From Ganoderma boninense (taxonomy: Eukaryota > Basidiomycota > Agaricomycetes > Polyporales > Polyporaceae), in the NCBI GenBank assembly GCA_002900995.3, contig CM035304.1, positions 2,348,591 to 2,412,590 of the forward strand: a DNA stretch of 64,000 nt, read 5' to 3'. Within the stretch, counting starts at the first letter, position 1. Each line of letters starts with the position of its first letter. Made by a program: the position numbers and the translations under genes. Positions 44,980 through 56,712 of this stretch are shown one piece after another. Under the pieces are notes generated by a model. It did no database searches. It saw only the letters and a program-made list of their open reading frames with translations, and was not told the DNA's origin.

Positions 44980-47219
44980 TCAATACGCTGCGCCGACAGA
45001 CGTCGACCCTGACGAACTGCTAGCCCCTTTGCCTTCCTCCAGCGCTCGCAGATCGCTCAGCTTCTGCGGAAGTCAATTACCACAGAGATGAGTATGTGGT
45101 GCCGGAGACAAATGCAGCATGGAATACTGACCTGAGGTGGTCTATCGTTTGTTGAGGTGTCGTTCAAGTAGACCTTTCTTACTGTGGTGAACTCTATTTC
45201 ACCAGCACGGGCCTCTCTCAATGACTGGCGCGAGTTGAGTCTGTAGTAGGGAGGGAGAGTGGGAAAAATGCGTCAGTACACGAGACCCGAGGGAGAGTGC
45301 TCATGGTGACCTACACCGCCATGACTGAGTTGGTGTACACTGGACCGTGCTCGATCAGGAGCGCAGAAGAGATATAGATCGAAGGGACGTACGTCTTACG
45401 CCGGCAAGTTCGAGCCCGATCCAGATGAAGGTGTCGGGCCGAGCGATAGCCTAGCGTCACGGTAGAAATCAATCAGTACACAAACCAAGCGGGTCATCGC
45501 TGCGGGGCACTGACGAAAACTAAAGCCAGACAGTTGGTAATCCTACGGCAGTAAACGGAAGTATTTCAGTTTACGATCATCATATGTTGATGAAACGGGT
45601 TCAAGATGAAACCCAGTGAGAAGGCCTACAAGTTGAGTCAGGTCCGCTATCATCCTCGCAACGTCGTAAGGGGGGGACTCACCCGTGTTGATAGAATATT
45701 GCACCAAGCTATTAATGATCGTGTCCGTTCTACAACAACGTCAGCACAAAATCACAATCACAGACAGGGAGATACGGGCATGCGTACCGCCTGAACCCAG
45801 TCCGATTGCGCCTCAGCGTGAAGATCAGAACGCTGGTGGTGAGTATATCCGCCGCGACCGCACAGCCGCACGCAGCAGAGTCGATCCACTACCAAATCAT
45901 CATCAGAGACACTTCCTTGACATAGATTTTTCTATGCTGACGTAGAAGCGTTCATACTGCGTAAACGCGTGCAGCTTGAAGCTAGGGAGCAGACAGATCA
46001 GCACTGCCAGCCCAAAGTATTAAACACGATTTGACGTGATCGACGCACGCTATCACTGTGCCGGCTTCGGGGAATTTAAAACATTAGCAGGAACGAGGAG
46101 ACCATCCTTGAAGGGAGGACATACCGATGGAGAACCCTGTATCATGTCCAGTAAGTACGCTGATACCCATTCAATTAACTATGACATTGCGCTTACCGAA
46201 CGTAGCGAGTGTGAGGAGTAGCTGTGCGCAGATCATCGATCGCTAAGGAGCAGGAGAAGAATTCATGGTACATACTGAAATGGTTACAAGGACTCTGTAC
46301 TTGGGACTGACTGTGCATTACATCAGCACCGAAGTGAAATACGCATACATGGAACGAAAGGCGCACTGATATAGACGCGCCGCGCGAAGAATCTATGCTC
46401 AATGTTATTTTAGTAGGAGCATTCGTGGTCGAGAGGTGAATATGGGAACGTACGACTGGGATACCAGTACCCCGAGGCCCTGAGACAGGAGAGGATTATG
46501 GGCGAATCATTCATGCGACAGTGTGCGAGGCGCTCACCGCAAGAATAGGTTGACACTTGAGGTAAAGCACATGCCCACATGAGTTTGACTTGATGCGGTT
46601 CGATACGCGACTGACGACTCACTTGAATTGACCTGCGGTGGCAAGGCACATATATGAACATTAATGTGGGATACAGACCGTGCATGGAATCAGACTCGTA
46701 CCAGATTCCTTCCAGTAACGCAAGAGGGGTGAAATAGTGGGATACCAGGTACGTGTAGCTGGGCAACTTGGGATATGGTGAACATTCATGCCCAGCAACG
46801 ACCGAGGACTCACCACGAGTGGGAGGATGCAATAGTGTGAAGGGTGTCCACGACCCTAAACGGAAGCGAGGGTCAGCTCATCACAAGATGCCAAACCACA
46901 ACGGACTGACATCAAGCTAAACACCTGGGCTGCTGTTCAGGCATGAACGGAATGGTGGCATTGACAAGATGCTCGTACCGTGACCTTGACCGCAAGGTGG
47001 TCGCTTTTGTACATCTGAATGTACCGGTAGACCTGATGGACAAACACGCCATAAAGGCTAGTGTAGAGGGGTTCCACGCTAATTAGCAGGGGATCAAGGA
47101 CTCCAGGGGCAAAAGACTCGCAGAATGCCGATAAACGTCCCGATGAGCAGCGCCCCGTACGTCTCGTCCAGCGTCGGAAGGTGCAGGAGGCTTTCAATAG
47201 GGATCGACCCGTCGGCCAT
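44980..47219 (-). CDS. DUF6534-like seven-helix membrane protein 1
   Basis: Start MADGSIPIESLLHLPTLDET at 47219, followed by YGALLIGTFIGIL and then VEPLYTSLYGVFVHQVYRYI. Further short exons give VVDTLHTIASSHS, YTYLVSHYFTPLALLEGIW (near 46690-46750) and a C-terminal run SVMAVLNSRQSLREARAGEI, continued by FTTVRKVYLNDTST and a Ser-rich tail ending GSTSVGAAY at 44980. These are the hallmarks of a basidiomycete integral-membrane family I know as DUF6534 (LYG-VQ-YYY, LDT-H, LN-R-LR). About ten small exons are needed and the middle ones were not fully resolved. The first intron may use a non-canonical GC donor. Function of the family is unknown. Confidence 0.7.
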
Positions 47220-48163
47220 CGTCGAGAGCCTCAGGCTGTCGGGGGAGGAGTGGAGTAGTAGAACGATTGACCAGAAGCGATCGGCCGGCGATCCTATATA
47301 CTTGGCGTCGTGTTCTGTGCGTGATCATCTGACAAAGGAAGGCTTCGTCTGTACGACGATGAATGGAAGACCACACTGTGATTGTCGGCGCACACGTCGA
47401 AGCATGGGCGAGTCCTACCAACACAACGTCCAGCCCCGACTATGGGAATGGGGATACTCGACAGTGGCGCATACCTTGAGAAAGGCGTTGTCAGGTAGCT
47501 TGGTGGCGTCGACCCTCCTTGGAGGCTTTAGACAGATGAGGACATGAAGCGAGGTCAAGCAGAATTCATCAACGCCGCGTATGAATAGTACCCGCACTGG
47601 CAACCCGATAGTTGCTTCTTTCTCGATGCCTGGAGGGCAAAGACACGGTTTCTCACCACACACACGTGACTGTGGGTAGTCAAGTGAGGACGACATAATA
47701 CAGGGAGGGCTGGGAGCCCTGTCTCAGTTCGCGGGAATTGGACAATATGCAAATGACATACATGTTAGTCACCGGAGACAAGAGTTTAATCCGGTGCATT
47801 CCCGTCGTCGAACACGGAATATGATATAATCTGCACATCTGCACACACATTCATCAGAAGAGGGGGTGCGGGGGCAAGGATCAATCGCCTGTGCGAACAT
47901 ACCTCAATAGCTAGCAGGAGTAGACCTATTCACACGCATACACGAACCTTGCACATGCACACATACGACAGCAGTCGCTCGCACCCGAGGATAGCGAAGC
48001 AATTTATCGATCGAAGCAAACCACGCATCCGCCAAACTGGGAGGACCGGTAACCAGTGCAGACGGGCAGCGGGATATGTCCGAATCAAGCGCATTTAAGA
48101 TACTAAACGGAATCCAATGTACAACTCACATCTACGCCCCGCCGGACACCGATCCGCACCTAC
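47220..48163. other. Intergenic upstream of the DUF6534-like gene
   Basis: About 0.9 kb with no supported coding sequence; the 3' end of the clathrin light chain gene begins at 48164. Confidence 0.55.
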
Positions 48164-49139
48164 TTAGTATCCTGCTGCACCTGGCGCCGCTGCGCCCTCC
48201 CGCCTCAGCCGGAGCAAGACCTCCTTGAAACGAGTCAAATCGGTCGCGTTGGCACCAGACCGCGCGATGGTCTTGCTCTGCGAGTTTTGCAGCTCGACCG
48301 TGTCGCAGATGCGCTCCCATGTGGTGCCTTGCGACAGCGGCCGCAGACAAGTCCGCAAGGAACTTCTCCTCGGTTTCCCTGCGTGTATGCGGTCAGGACG
48401 TCAGAGGAAGAATAGAGACACCCGTGGTGGATGCATGGGGACGCACTTGTTCTCCCGGATGTTGCGCTCCTTTTTCAAGGCGTACTCCTCGTAGAATTGG
48501 TCGATCGCGCGCTCGGCCTTGCCAATAGTTTCCTGCCGCTTGGCGTGTGAGGCCTCGTCGCGGGCCTTTATCTCGGCGGCCTGCTTCTCCCGCCATGCTC
48601 TGTATGCGATCTCGGCATGCGCTCTGATGAATGAGGGAGACTGAACGTACTTAATGACCTCGGGCTCCTCTTCCTCTAGTGCCTGGTTCAGAATAGGCGT
48701 CGAAGAGTAGGCGGGTTGCGGGGCGAAGGTGGGGGTCTGACCGAAGACAGGCTGCTGCGTTGGCTGCTGAGGTACTTGCTGAGCGACAACGTCAGCTACC
48801 TGAGACAAACGACAGACACGATACAGCACATACCGGGACCTCAATGTCCGGGAACTCGCTCTCGAACTTCTCAATCTCGTCATCCCCTGTGACCTTCACC
48901 TCCGTAGTGCGCGTTGGGGGCGGGCTGCTGAAGTCGTCGAAGGAGAAGGAACCTGTTGACTTGGTTGGCGGCGCAGCAGGTGGTGGTGCAGAGAAGTCGT
49001 CGGTGCCATCCAGAGAGATTTCGGGGAAAGCAGAGGCTGCGCGGTCGAAATCTATGTCGGCAGTTGCGTAGGTCCCGCCCGTCGGAGTTCCAAACTCCTC
49101 GCCGAGGACGTCGCTCTCGCGCTGCAGGAAGTCGGTCAT
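48164..49139 (-). CDS. CLC1: Clathrin light chain
   Basis: Exons 48834-49139, 48447-48778 and 48164-48378 join in phase (introns of 55 and 68 bases). The acidic N-terminus MTDFLQRESDVLGEEFG is followed by a Ser/Pro-rich region, then IRAHAEIAYRAWREKQAAEI and a charged heavy-chain-binding helix. The conserved C-terminus reads WERICDTVELQNSQSKTIAR and TDLTRFKEVLLRLRREG. The protein coats clathrin heavy chain in endocytosis and Golgi traffic. One single-base frame change near 48330 separates KFLADLSAA from SQGTTWER. In a conserved gene this most likely marks a sequence error. Confidence 0.93.
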
Positions 49140-49707
49140 GGTCGAGGATGTGGTGTTTGAAGACGGGCAGTTGCTCTTGCTCGCTGTCGCGGCCCTTGTC
49201 GCTCGCGTGGCGGTAGACAAACAAGGTCAAACAAAGGGGCAGTCGCGCGCCTTCGACGACGACGACGGGGACTCGACATCCCTCGCCCTCCACGCCGACC
49301 TTGTCTCCAATCCATGCGCGTATTCTGTCTTCTGTTGGTTAGTCCAGTCGTCGACTTGAGTGCAGCTTGGGCTTTCTGGTGTGGGCATCCGCTGCCTTAA
49401 CGCTCTGGCTTCCTATCTGAGAACTTGGGTGGCCTCGTCTTCGGAGCGGAGTGGGACGACATTGAGCTTGTGCGTCAAACGATGAGTCTTAGCCCTTTTA
49501 TAACGTCAGGAAAAGCATGGAGATGACTCGGGAGAGGGCATCGACGCGCTTGTTGCGTAGGAAGTGAGGCGTCGCCATTTATTGTGCGCCTGCTATTGTT
49601 CTTTGCCCATATGTCTGCGGGCTCTCTGCCCGACATAGAGCTTATAGAGTAGGCAACAAAGCCCATTTCTCCATTCCCCATCTCTCTTTCTTTCCTCCAC
49701 GATCATA
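49140..49707. other. Divergent promoter region between CLC1 and the LRR gene
   Basis: 568 bases separate the two start codons. No conserved elements could be assigned with confidence. Confidence 0.5.
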
Positions 49708-51480
49708 ATGAACCCATCGACGCCCTCCATCGACTCTAAATACGACTGGGACCGCAACCCCTCCCGCCCGGCCCCTCCTGCCCTCACCGTGCCACCCCCA
49801 GATTACCCTGTTGAGGTCTCCCACTTTTCCCCAGAATCACATCGCTCTCCGAACCGCTCACATCCACAACACATACGCTCTCGCTCGGACTGGACGAACA
49901 CCACCACGGTCAAGTCTCTGACGAACGATCCAGAACTGGGGAAGGCGTATCCTCCACAGACGCCGCGCACTCGCGACCGCCTTACCAAGTTCTTCTTCGA
50001 TCTGAGGATGCCAACACGAGGACCGCAACAGGAATGGCTTCCCATGCAGGAACCTCCTCTCCAAGCATGGCCGCCTCTCGAAGGCGAGAAGCACGTTCAT
50101 GTTCACTGCGAACACTGTCGAGCGCGGAACGACCGGCGGCGGCGAAATAAGGTCCTTTTCGTCGCCCTGGTCATTCTGCTGCTGTACCTCCTTGGGAACA
50201 TCGTCTTTCTCAACGTCCGCGTAGTTCGTCTCTCTCAGCCTTCGACGTCGACAACAACGCCTACCGCTTCGACCCCAGCGAACGCCTCGCACTCGAGCAC
50301 CCTTTCTGCAGACGCTCAATCGTGCTTGTCGCAATTCGAGTTGAACGCGCCGTCAAGTCCGCAGTCGTATCCCTGTTCCTCTTGCCTCCCAGTCTTGCAG
50401 GGCGTTCCATCGAGTTTTCACGTCAAGCAACACCCAGGACGCCCAGCAGCTCGTCAGCGCCGTTCAGTTCTGCGGCCTTCGGAGCATCTTCGAATCGGCA
50501 AACAGCGCCGGTCAGTCGGGCTTGTCTACCGGAGGATGGGTCAAGGACGTACGGTTTTGTGCGTGGTCGGGAGTGCAATGCGATGGCTTTGGACGTGTCT
50601 CGAGCATGTGTGTAGTTTGATCTCTGTCTCGTGATCCCCACTCATTCGTTCTGTTTCTGCAGACAACTGTCCTTCCCGAATGTCCCTGCAAGCATTCCTG
50701 ACCAGGTCACTGCGTTGACTGGTCTCACCAGCCTACAGATGATCGGCGACACCAATATTCCTGGTCAGTCGCTCCATGTTTCTCACAGATTTGCGTGTTC
50801 TGACCTCCGTTCTCGCAGCTGGAGATCTCCCCGCGTCGTTCAAGCAACCTGACTGCACTCACCACTCTTTACTTAGAGTCTACTGCCATCACGACCCTCC
50901 CGTCCACGGTGCTGACTTCACTGAGCAAGCTGACTACGGTCACGTTGGTGAAGAACGCCAACATGACCGGTGACATGACGTCGGGACTAGCGTCCCTACC
51001 TCTCGTGAATCTGTACGTAGATATCAAGACTTCACTCGTTACTCCCACTGATTGCGCTGTAGGGTCATCAACAACCAACCTCTGCCCGTGAACCCCATCC
51101 CAGCACTGCTCTCTAGCTCGTCAGTCAGCCGAGCATTGCAGACCCTGTGCGTATTCCACTTCAGTTCCGTTGCGCATACGTTACTTACAAGAATCTCCAG
51201 CGATCTTTCTACGACCTCTCTCACCGGGAGTCTCCCCTCCGACCTCTCCGCCTTCACGTCCCTCGTCGAGCTCCACCTGGACAACAACGCCCTCACGAAT
51301 CCTCTCCCGTCCAAGTTTCCCAGCACCCTCCAGGCGCTCACACTCACGAACAACACACAGCTGCAGGGCGCCATCGCGTCTGGCACGTCGTTCTGCGCCC
51401 TGCCGCAGCTCCAGACCTGCGACGTGCGCGGATCGGGGCTCTCAGCACAGGGTAGCTGTAGCGTCTGCCAGTTCTCATAG
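49708..51480 (+). CDS. Membrane-anchored leucine-rich-repeat protein
   Basis: The N-terminal ~147 residues are polar, Pro-rich and cytosolic in character (MNPSTPSIDSKYDWDRNPSR). A single transmembrane helix (VLFVALVILLLYLLGNIVFL) follows at about residues 149-168. After a Thr/Ser-rich stalk the ectodomain begins CLSQFELNAPSSPQSYPCSS. It continues with a Cys-bearing segment (WVKDVRFCAWSGVQCDGFGR) typical of LRR N-caps, and LRRs such as LTGLTSLQMIGDTNIPG and FTSLVELHLDNNALTNPLPS. It ends with Cys residues at 51480. Introns near 50610, 50762, 51013 and 51145 are canonical. Frame changes near 50427 and 50850 interrupt it as read. Orientation su ggests a type II surface protein; the ligand is unknown. 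Confidence 0.75.
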
Positions 51481-53823
51481 CACAGGCACCACGTCCTTGG
51501 CTCATGACTGCCCCATCTAGTCTCAGCTTCGCCCTTCTGTGAGATCCGTCGTGGGCTCATTGTTCCCGGTTCATTTGTTGTTATCGTCTTGACGAACGAT
51601 TTTGGCAGCCACTGTGTGGCGGTGCACGATATATACACACATACGTTCCGCGCTGTACTAATCCCCACACTGGTACCATGGACTGCTACCTCTCGCGTCT
51701 CGTTCTCGTCTCTTTAGTTCCCGATTATATACACGACTCCCTAATGACAGTCATGACGCTCGTTTCCTACTGACACTGTAGTGCTATCGTTTGCGACGTC
51801 TCTGCGCGCTTCCCCTCGTTTTTCGATCCGCTCGTTCTCTATTGTAGTCATCCCAGCCTGTAGCGATAGTCGAATCTGCACATCATCATCGGACTTGTAC
51901 ACATTGATTTTGGACCCCTGGAATGGTCACTGTCACTGTGAATAATATTTGGTTGCTTGTCATTCATGGGTTCCCTCTGGGTATTTCACGTACCATGATC
52001 TTCTCGCCGATGCCCGCAGGATTTTACTACTGCTGGCAGCCTTCCCTCAATCGCTTACAACATTAGCTCACTTTGAACAAGCTTGCGCCACTGTCCGAGG
52101 GTCGAAGGTCGTGGTACCAATACATCTAATTCCGTGGACACGTGGAGATACAGAACCTGCTGGCGATGATGATATTCTGCCGGGGGGGGGGCGCTGGATA
52201 TATATTTCGAAGATATTTGTCTGTAGTGGACAGAGCTGGGCTTGCAGACACTCAGAGGAGAATGGTGGAAGATGCGTGGAGGGGGTATCACTGGCAGCGG
52301 AGGACCAATTGGCTGCAAGAACGGCTTGCCGGCTGGAGGGGACCGGGCCGAGGCTCGCCGAAGTTCATTTTACTGGCAGAGCCCCGCAGAACCCTCGGCA
52401 ACTCTCGTTCCCCCTCTTTGACCTTTGTGGCTCGACTCTGTGCTCTGTCTGGCATAGTACTACTATGAGATCGATTTTTTTCACGGAGCCTCTCCCCTCT
52501 CTTGGAACATCTTCGAATACCTCGATAGTATTTGGCCTCATGGCGGACTCGCGGGGGAGCCGGAGGGGGGGCAGCTGCAGGGGTGAGCACTGAGTTTGAC
52601 ATTATTTTCTCCGAAGGTGCCTGATATATCGCACACATTTACGACCAGTGCGATGGTTCAGATCCGTAGGATGCTGTACGCTGCATGGTAACACACATTC
52701 GCTTTGGGTATTGTAGGCCAAGTCGAGGGGAGAAGGCCAGTTACATGGCGAGCAGAGCGGATGCACCGCCTGCTCTAGTAGTGGCATCCAGTCGCGCAAT
52801 CGGATCATCAGAAGGGAAACGCGAACCTGTTTCCTCGCACTATTCTTTGCGCCAAGTTTCTAAGCTTCTGGGCCTTGGGCTTTCCGATGACGCAACACCG
52901 GGGCGCACTATGCAGTTTCCCCAGAGCCTGATTCACAGCCTCGTAAGCACCGCGAAGCCGAGTCCCCCCATGTCTCATGTTTTATCTTTCGCCTTGGTGT
53001 AGTGGGGCTAACCTCTTGTGAGTTTCACCTCAGAACGCTTTATCCGGTGCTTTCCAGCTGTGCCTTGCCCGCCAGTGTGGTTAATCTTCAAGCTCATTCG
53101 TATAGATCGACACCCCTGGCCGGCCCCAGTGCCTGGGCATCGAAAAATTTCCAGTCAGGTACTGTGCTTCTTAGATGGCGCGAGACCGTGCTCTGTGACA
53201 GGACCTTCTCTCACCGCCACATATACTGAAGCGCGAGCCACAGCGCTCTCTTCCAAGTCTCGCAGTTTTAATATTGTACTGTCTGTCTGTGGTACATTGT
53301 ACCACTTACCCCCCACTAATGCCAAACCTGTGGCTTCTGTGTCACTCGCCCTCGATACCCTGCCTTGCCACTGACACACGGTGACTAGACGACCCGATTT
53401 GACCTCCGACTTCCTCGTGGTTATTCGTGCTTTCTACTCTTCCACCGTCGTTTGATTGCAAAGCCGAGTATGGGACTCATGTGCGGCTGTAACGATGTAG
53501 TTTGGTGTGCCGTCGAATTTCTTCATCTGCAACATTTCGATTGCCATTCGCGAGTGTTTCTATGGCGCCGTGGCTACTGAAGATGTTATGATAAGTTTGA
53601 ATTTTCATGGTATCATTGTGAGCCTTTCCAGCGGCTAGAGCATGAGAGCTGTGTGGTGTATCGGTCTCCAGGCGGCTAGTAGAAAGTTCAGTCCTAGGAA
53701 CGATACACAACCAGTTCAGACGGCGCAGCTCTATGAACAGCCTATACCCCCCTGTGCCCGTACGGAAAATTGCCATTTTTTGTGATGTTCTTCAGCAGTG
53801 TTCAGAGTTCAGCATTCAGGGAG
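51481..53823. other. Intergenic, 2.3 kb, no supported gene
   Basis: Holds the 3' flank of the LRR gene and the promoter of the HET gene. Open frames of about 100-214 codons near 51950-53000 lack domains and overlap on both strands. A run of nine G lies near 52181. Confidence 0.5.
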
Positions 53824-53830
53824 TATAAAT
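53824..53830 (+). promoter_or_regulatory. TATA box of the HET-domain gene
   Basis: TATAAAT about 170 bases upstream of the ATG at 53999. Confidence 0.5.
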
Positions 53831-53998
53831 TACCTCGTTAGATGCATCGGCGGCCGGTCGTCCAACCCCCAGCCCCGCCTACTACTCAGTACCCCTAAAC
53901 TCACACCGCACGCGACTCGACAGCCACGGTACGTTGATAACCATCATACCCTCCCCGTACCTACGAGTGCTGACTCCTTAGACAGACACTTCGTCGCA

Positions 53999-56133
53999 AT
54001 GTGGCTGCTTAGCACCGACCGCGCCGAGCTCCACCTTTTCTCCTCCCCTCAAGCCGTACCTGGCGGCTACGCGATCCTTTCCCATACCTGGGGCAAGAAA
54101 GAGCAGACGTTCCAGGACACGCAGGAGCTTCGCATAAGGTGCCAGGATACCCGCAAAAATCCTCTGGATCACTCCTCCGAGAAAGTCCGCAACGCCTGCA
54201 TCCTGGCCGCACGTTATGGATACCAGTGGCTGTGGGACGATACCTGCTGCATAGACAAGACGAACCCCGCCGCACTCTCTGAGGACATCAACTCCATGTT
54301 TCTGTACTACTCTCTCGCGGAGTTGTGTTTAGCGCACCTCGAAGACGTCGAGAGCAACTGTGTTCCACAAGCCCGAGACTCGGCGTTCAGGACGGCGCGG
54401 TGGCACTCGCGGGGCTGGACGTTGCAGGAGCTCATCGCACCCCTATTCCTCGTTTTCGTCTCGCGGGATTGGAAGGCCCTAGGGAGCAAACACGAACTTG
54501 CACAGGTCCTTCACGATGTCACTGGCGTGCGGCGCAAGGTGCTCACCCGAGAAATACACCACTCGGCCGTCAGCGTCGCGGAGCGAATGGCGTGGGCGTC
54601 GAAACGAAGGACGACACGCGTGGAGGACGAGGCATATTGTCTCATGGGGCTCTTCGACGTCACGATGCCGACGATATACGGGGAGGGGCGCCAGGCGTTC
54701 CAACGCCTTCAACGGGAGATCATGAAGCAGTCGTTTGATACGAGCTTGTTCGCCTGGGGCCCCCATCTCGCACCTGCCAGGGGACGGAGACTGGCACCTT
54801 TGGCTCGGAGCCAAATGTACCAGTGCTTCTCTACCGCGTCCTCCCGGAACAGCCTCCACATCCTAGCTTCCTCGCCACGATCGTTCGCAAAACTGCCGAG
54901 CCTGCCGTCCGTGCGGTATACACCCGGCGTGGACAAGCCATTCCAGCCCTATCTCGAGTGGCAATATCCGCCGCAGGAGGTATGTACTACTACGCAGCTC
55001 TCAGTACAGATGAAAAAAAATGAGCTCATTGAATATCTCTTAGGGCAAAATCTCATCCCGAGAGAAGGCTCGTAGACAAGCAGGCCCATTCGGCCGAATC
55101 GAGCTGCCTAGCTTCTCTGCCACCAACTTCGGACTCAAGTGTCGCTTTCCGATCATCGAGTCGGAGGGACTCACTGTGGCCGTCCTGCTGTGCGACAACG
55201 GCAGTGAGCATCTCGGGCTGTTGCTCCACCCGGCCAAGACCGCTGTCCAGGATCCCTCCCGGAGGAAATATTACATCGGATGCTGCTTCTCGTGGCCCTC
55301 AAACCCCGGCATCGTCAGCTTCGCGCGCCTCGTCTCGCTTGGCACGGACCTGTACAAACTCATGCTCAACGGCGAGCCAGTCACAGCCAGCTGGCGCGAC
55401 GTCTTCGTCGCGGACAGCCCGCGTGCCGTCACGAAGGACGTCGTGCTCTCTCTCTCCTCTCAGCTGAACCGCATCGTCCCCGCTGGCCCCCGCCTTTCCG
55501 CGTCCCTCATTGGGTCATTAGTAAGTTGATGGCGATGGGAATGGACCCAATCCCGCTCCAGATCGCAAGCTCACCCGGAGTGACGCCGCTGCAAATGGCG
55601 GTGTTGTTCCTCAACACGGACGCTTGGGAGGGGATCCGCCTCATCCTCGGCACATGCCACCAGTCCGAGTCTCGAGGGGTGGCCGCGCACCATCTCCGAG
55701 TCACTGGGCGAAGGCAGCGCCGCTCACTTTTCGCAGTTGGAGCTCTAGGACGGACTACTCCCACGACTGCAGCATCCACCACATCAAGAAGTGGCCGGGA
55801 ATGAAGAAGGACTTCGTACATTCGGACGAGCGGACCATCCAGCTTTCGTTCTCGCCCTGCAAGTTGACTCCAGGAGGTACCTTGGTCGTCAGCATCGAGC
55901 TCAACGGGCGTGTGTATGATTCAATGAAGGACGGGAAGACGGTCGAGTCCCCATCACGCGAGAAGGTTCAATTTGGGATGGATCCAAATGTTACCCGGGG
56001 GTACAAATCGCACGCTGCCGTTCAGAATGTTCCAGAGTACACCCCGATGTCAATAATACCTTACGGAAGTGCGCAGCATTATCTAGAATTTAGTGCAAAC
56101 TACACAACTCTCACTCCTATGTATTATATGTAA
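53999..56133 (+). CDS. HET-domain protein
   Basis: Exon 1 (53999-54979) starts MWLLSTDRAELHLFSSPQAV. It carries the HET domain: GYAILSHTWG (residues ~25-35), YQWLWDDTCCIDKTNPAALS with SMFLYYSLAELCLAHLEDV, and SRGWTLQELIAPLFLVFVSR. A VEDEAYCLMGLFDVTMPTIY GEGR block follows. A 64-base intron leads to exon 2 (55044-55520). The last exon starts near 55738 (acceptor uncertain) and ends at 56133 with LVVSIELNGRVYDSM. HET proteins trigger cell death or growth arrest when genetically different hyphae fuse. The C-terminal ~300 residues are not recognised. Confidence 0.85.
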
Positions 56134-56712
56134 CTATGGGCGCAGGACCTCAGAAGACACACGGACCGTTTGGCAATACCAGAATCTCACCCCCCTCCCC
56201 TCCTTATAACCATGCATACCATACCTCAAAATGGCATGCGTACCGTCACTGCTCGTCCAGGATCGTCGCTTCAATAGGCTAGCCCTTCTACGTACTTACC
56301 GTGCCGCGGTAGAGCGAATGTTCGGCTTGTGCCATCGAGTACTTACTCGAGCCTGGGCCCTTGTGCGGCGCTACAAGCGCACCACCAACGGCATTGCCTG
56401 CCACCGGATGTGGCTCTGTGCGCCCATGTGGTGAACTACGTAAGCAGCGGGCTCGGAGCGAGGAAATTGACTGATTGCAGAGGGCCACCCCGGCATCGCC
56501 TCTGCACCACATACCAACGCGATGGACGCAGGAAGTTGTTGATATTGATATTGATACAGCACGACCACATAAGTTTACGTTACGTCTCCGAACTCGGGTC
56601 CTCGCCCGCACGCCAGGCGGGCGCAATGCCGAAATAAGTTAGCAATACAGCGCCGCCGTCCTAGCCCCGCTGCTCTCGCCCTAGTTTCCGAACCAAATGG
56701 CAAGAGAGTCGA
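56134..56712. other. Intergenic between convergent genes
   Basis: 3' flanks of the HET gene and the second DUF6534-like gene. No supported gene. Confidence 0.55.

Noticed and set aside
51949..52593. A 214-codon plus-strand frame
   Set aside because: Low-information sequence overlapping a minus-strand frame of similar length, crossing a poly-G run; no splice or domain support.
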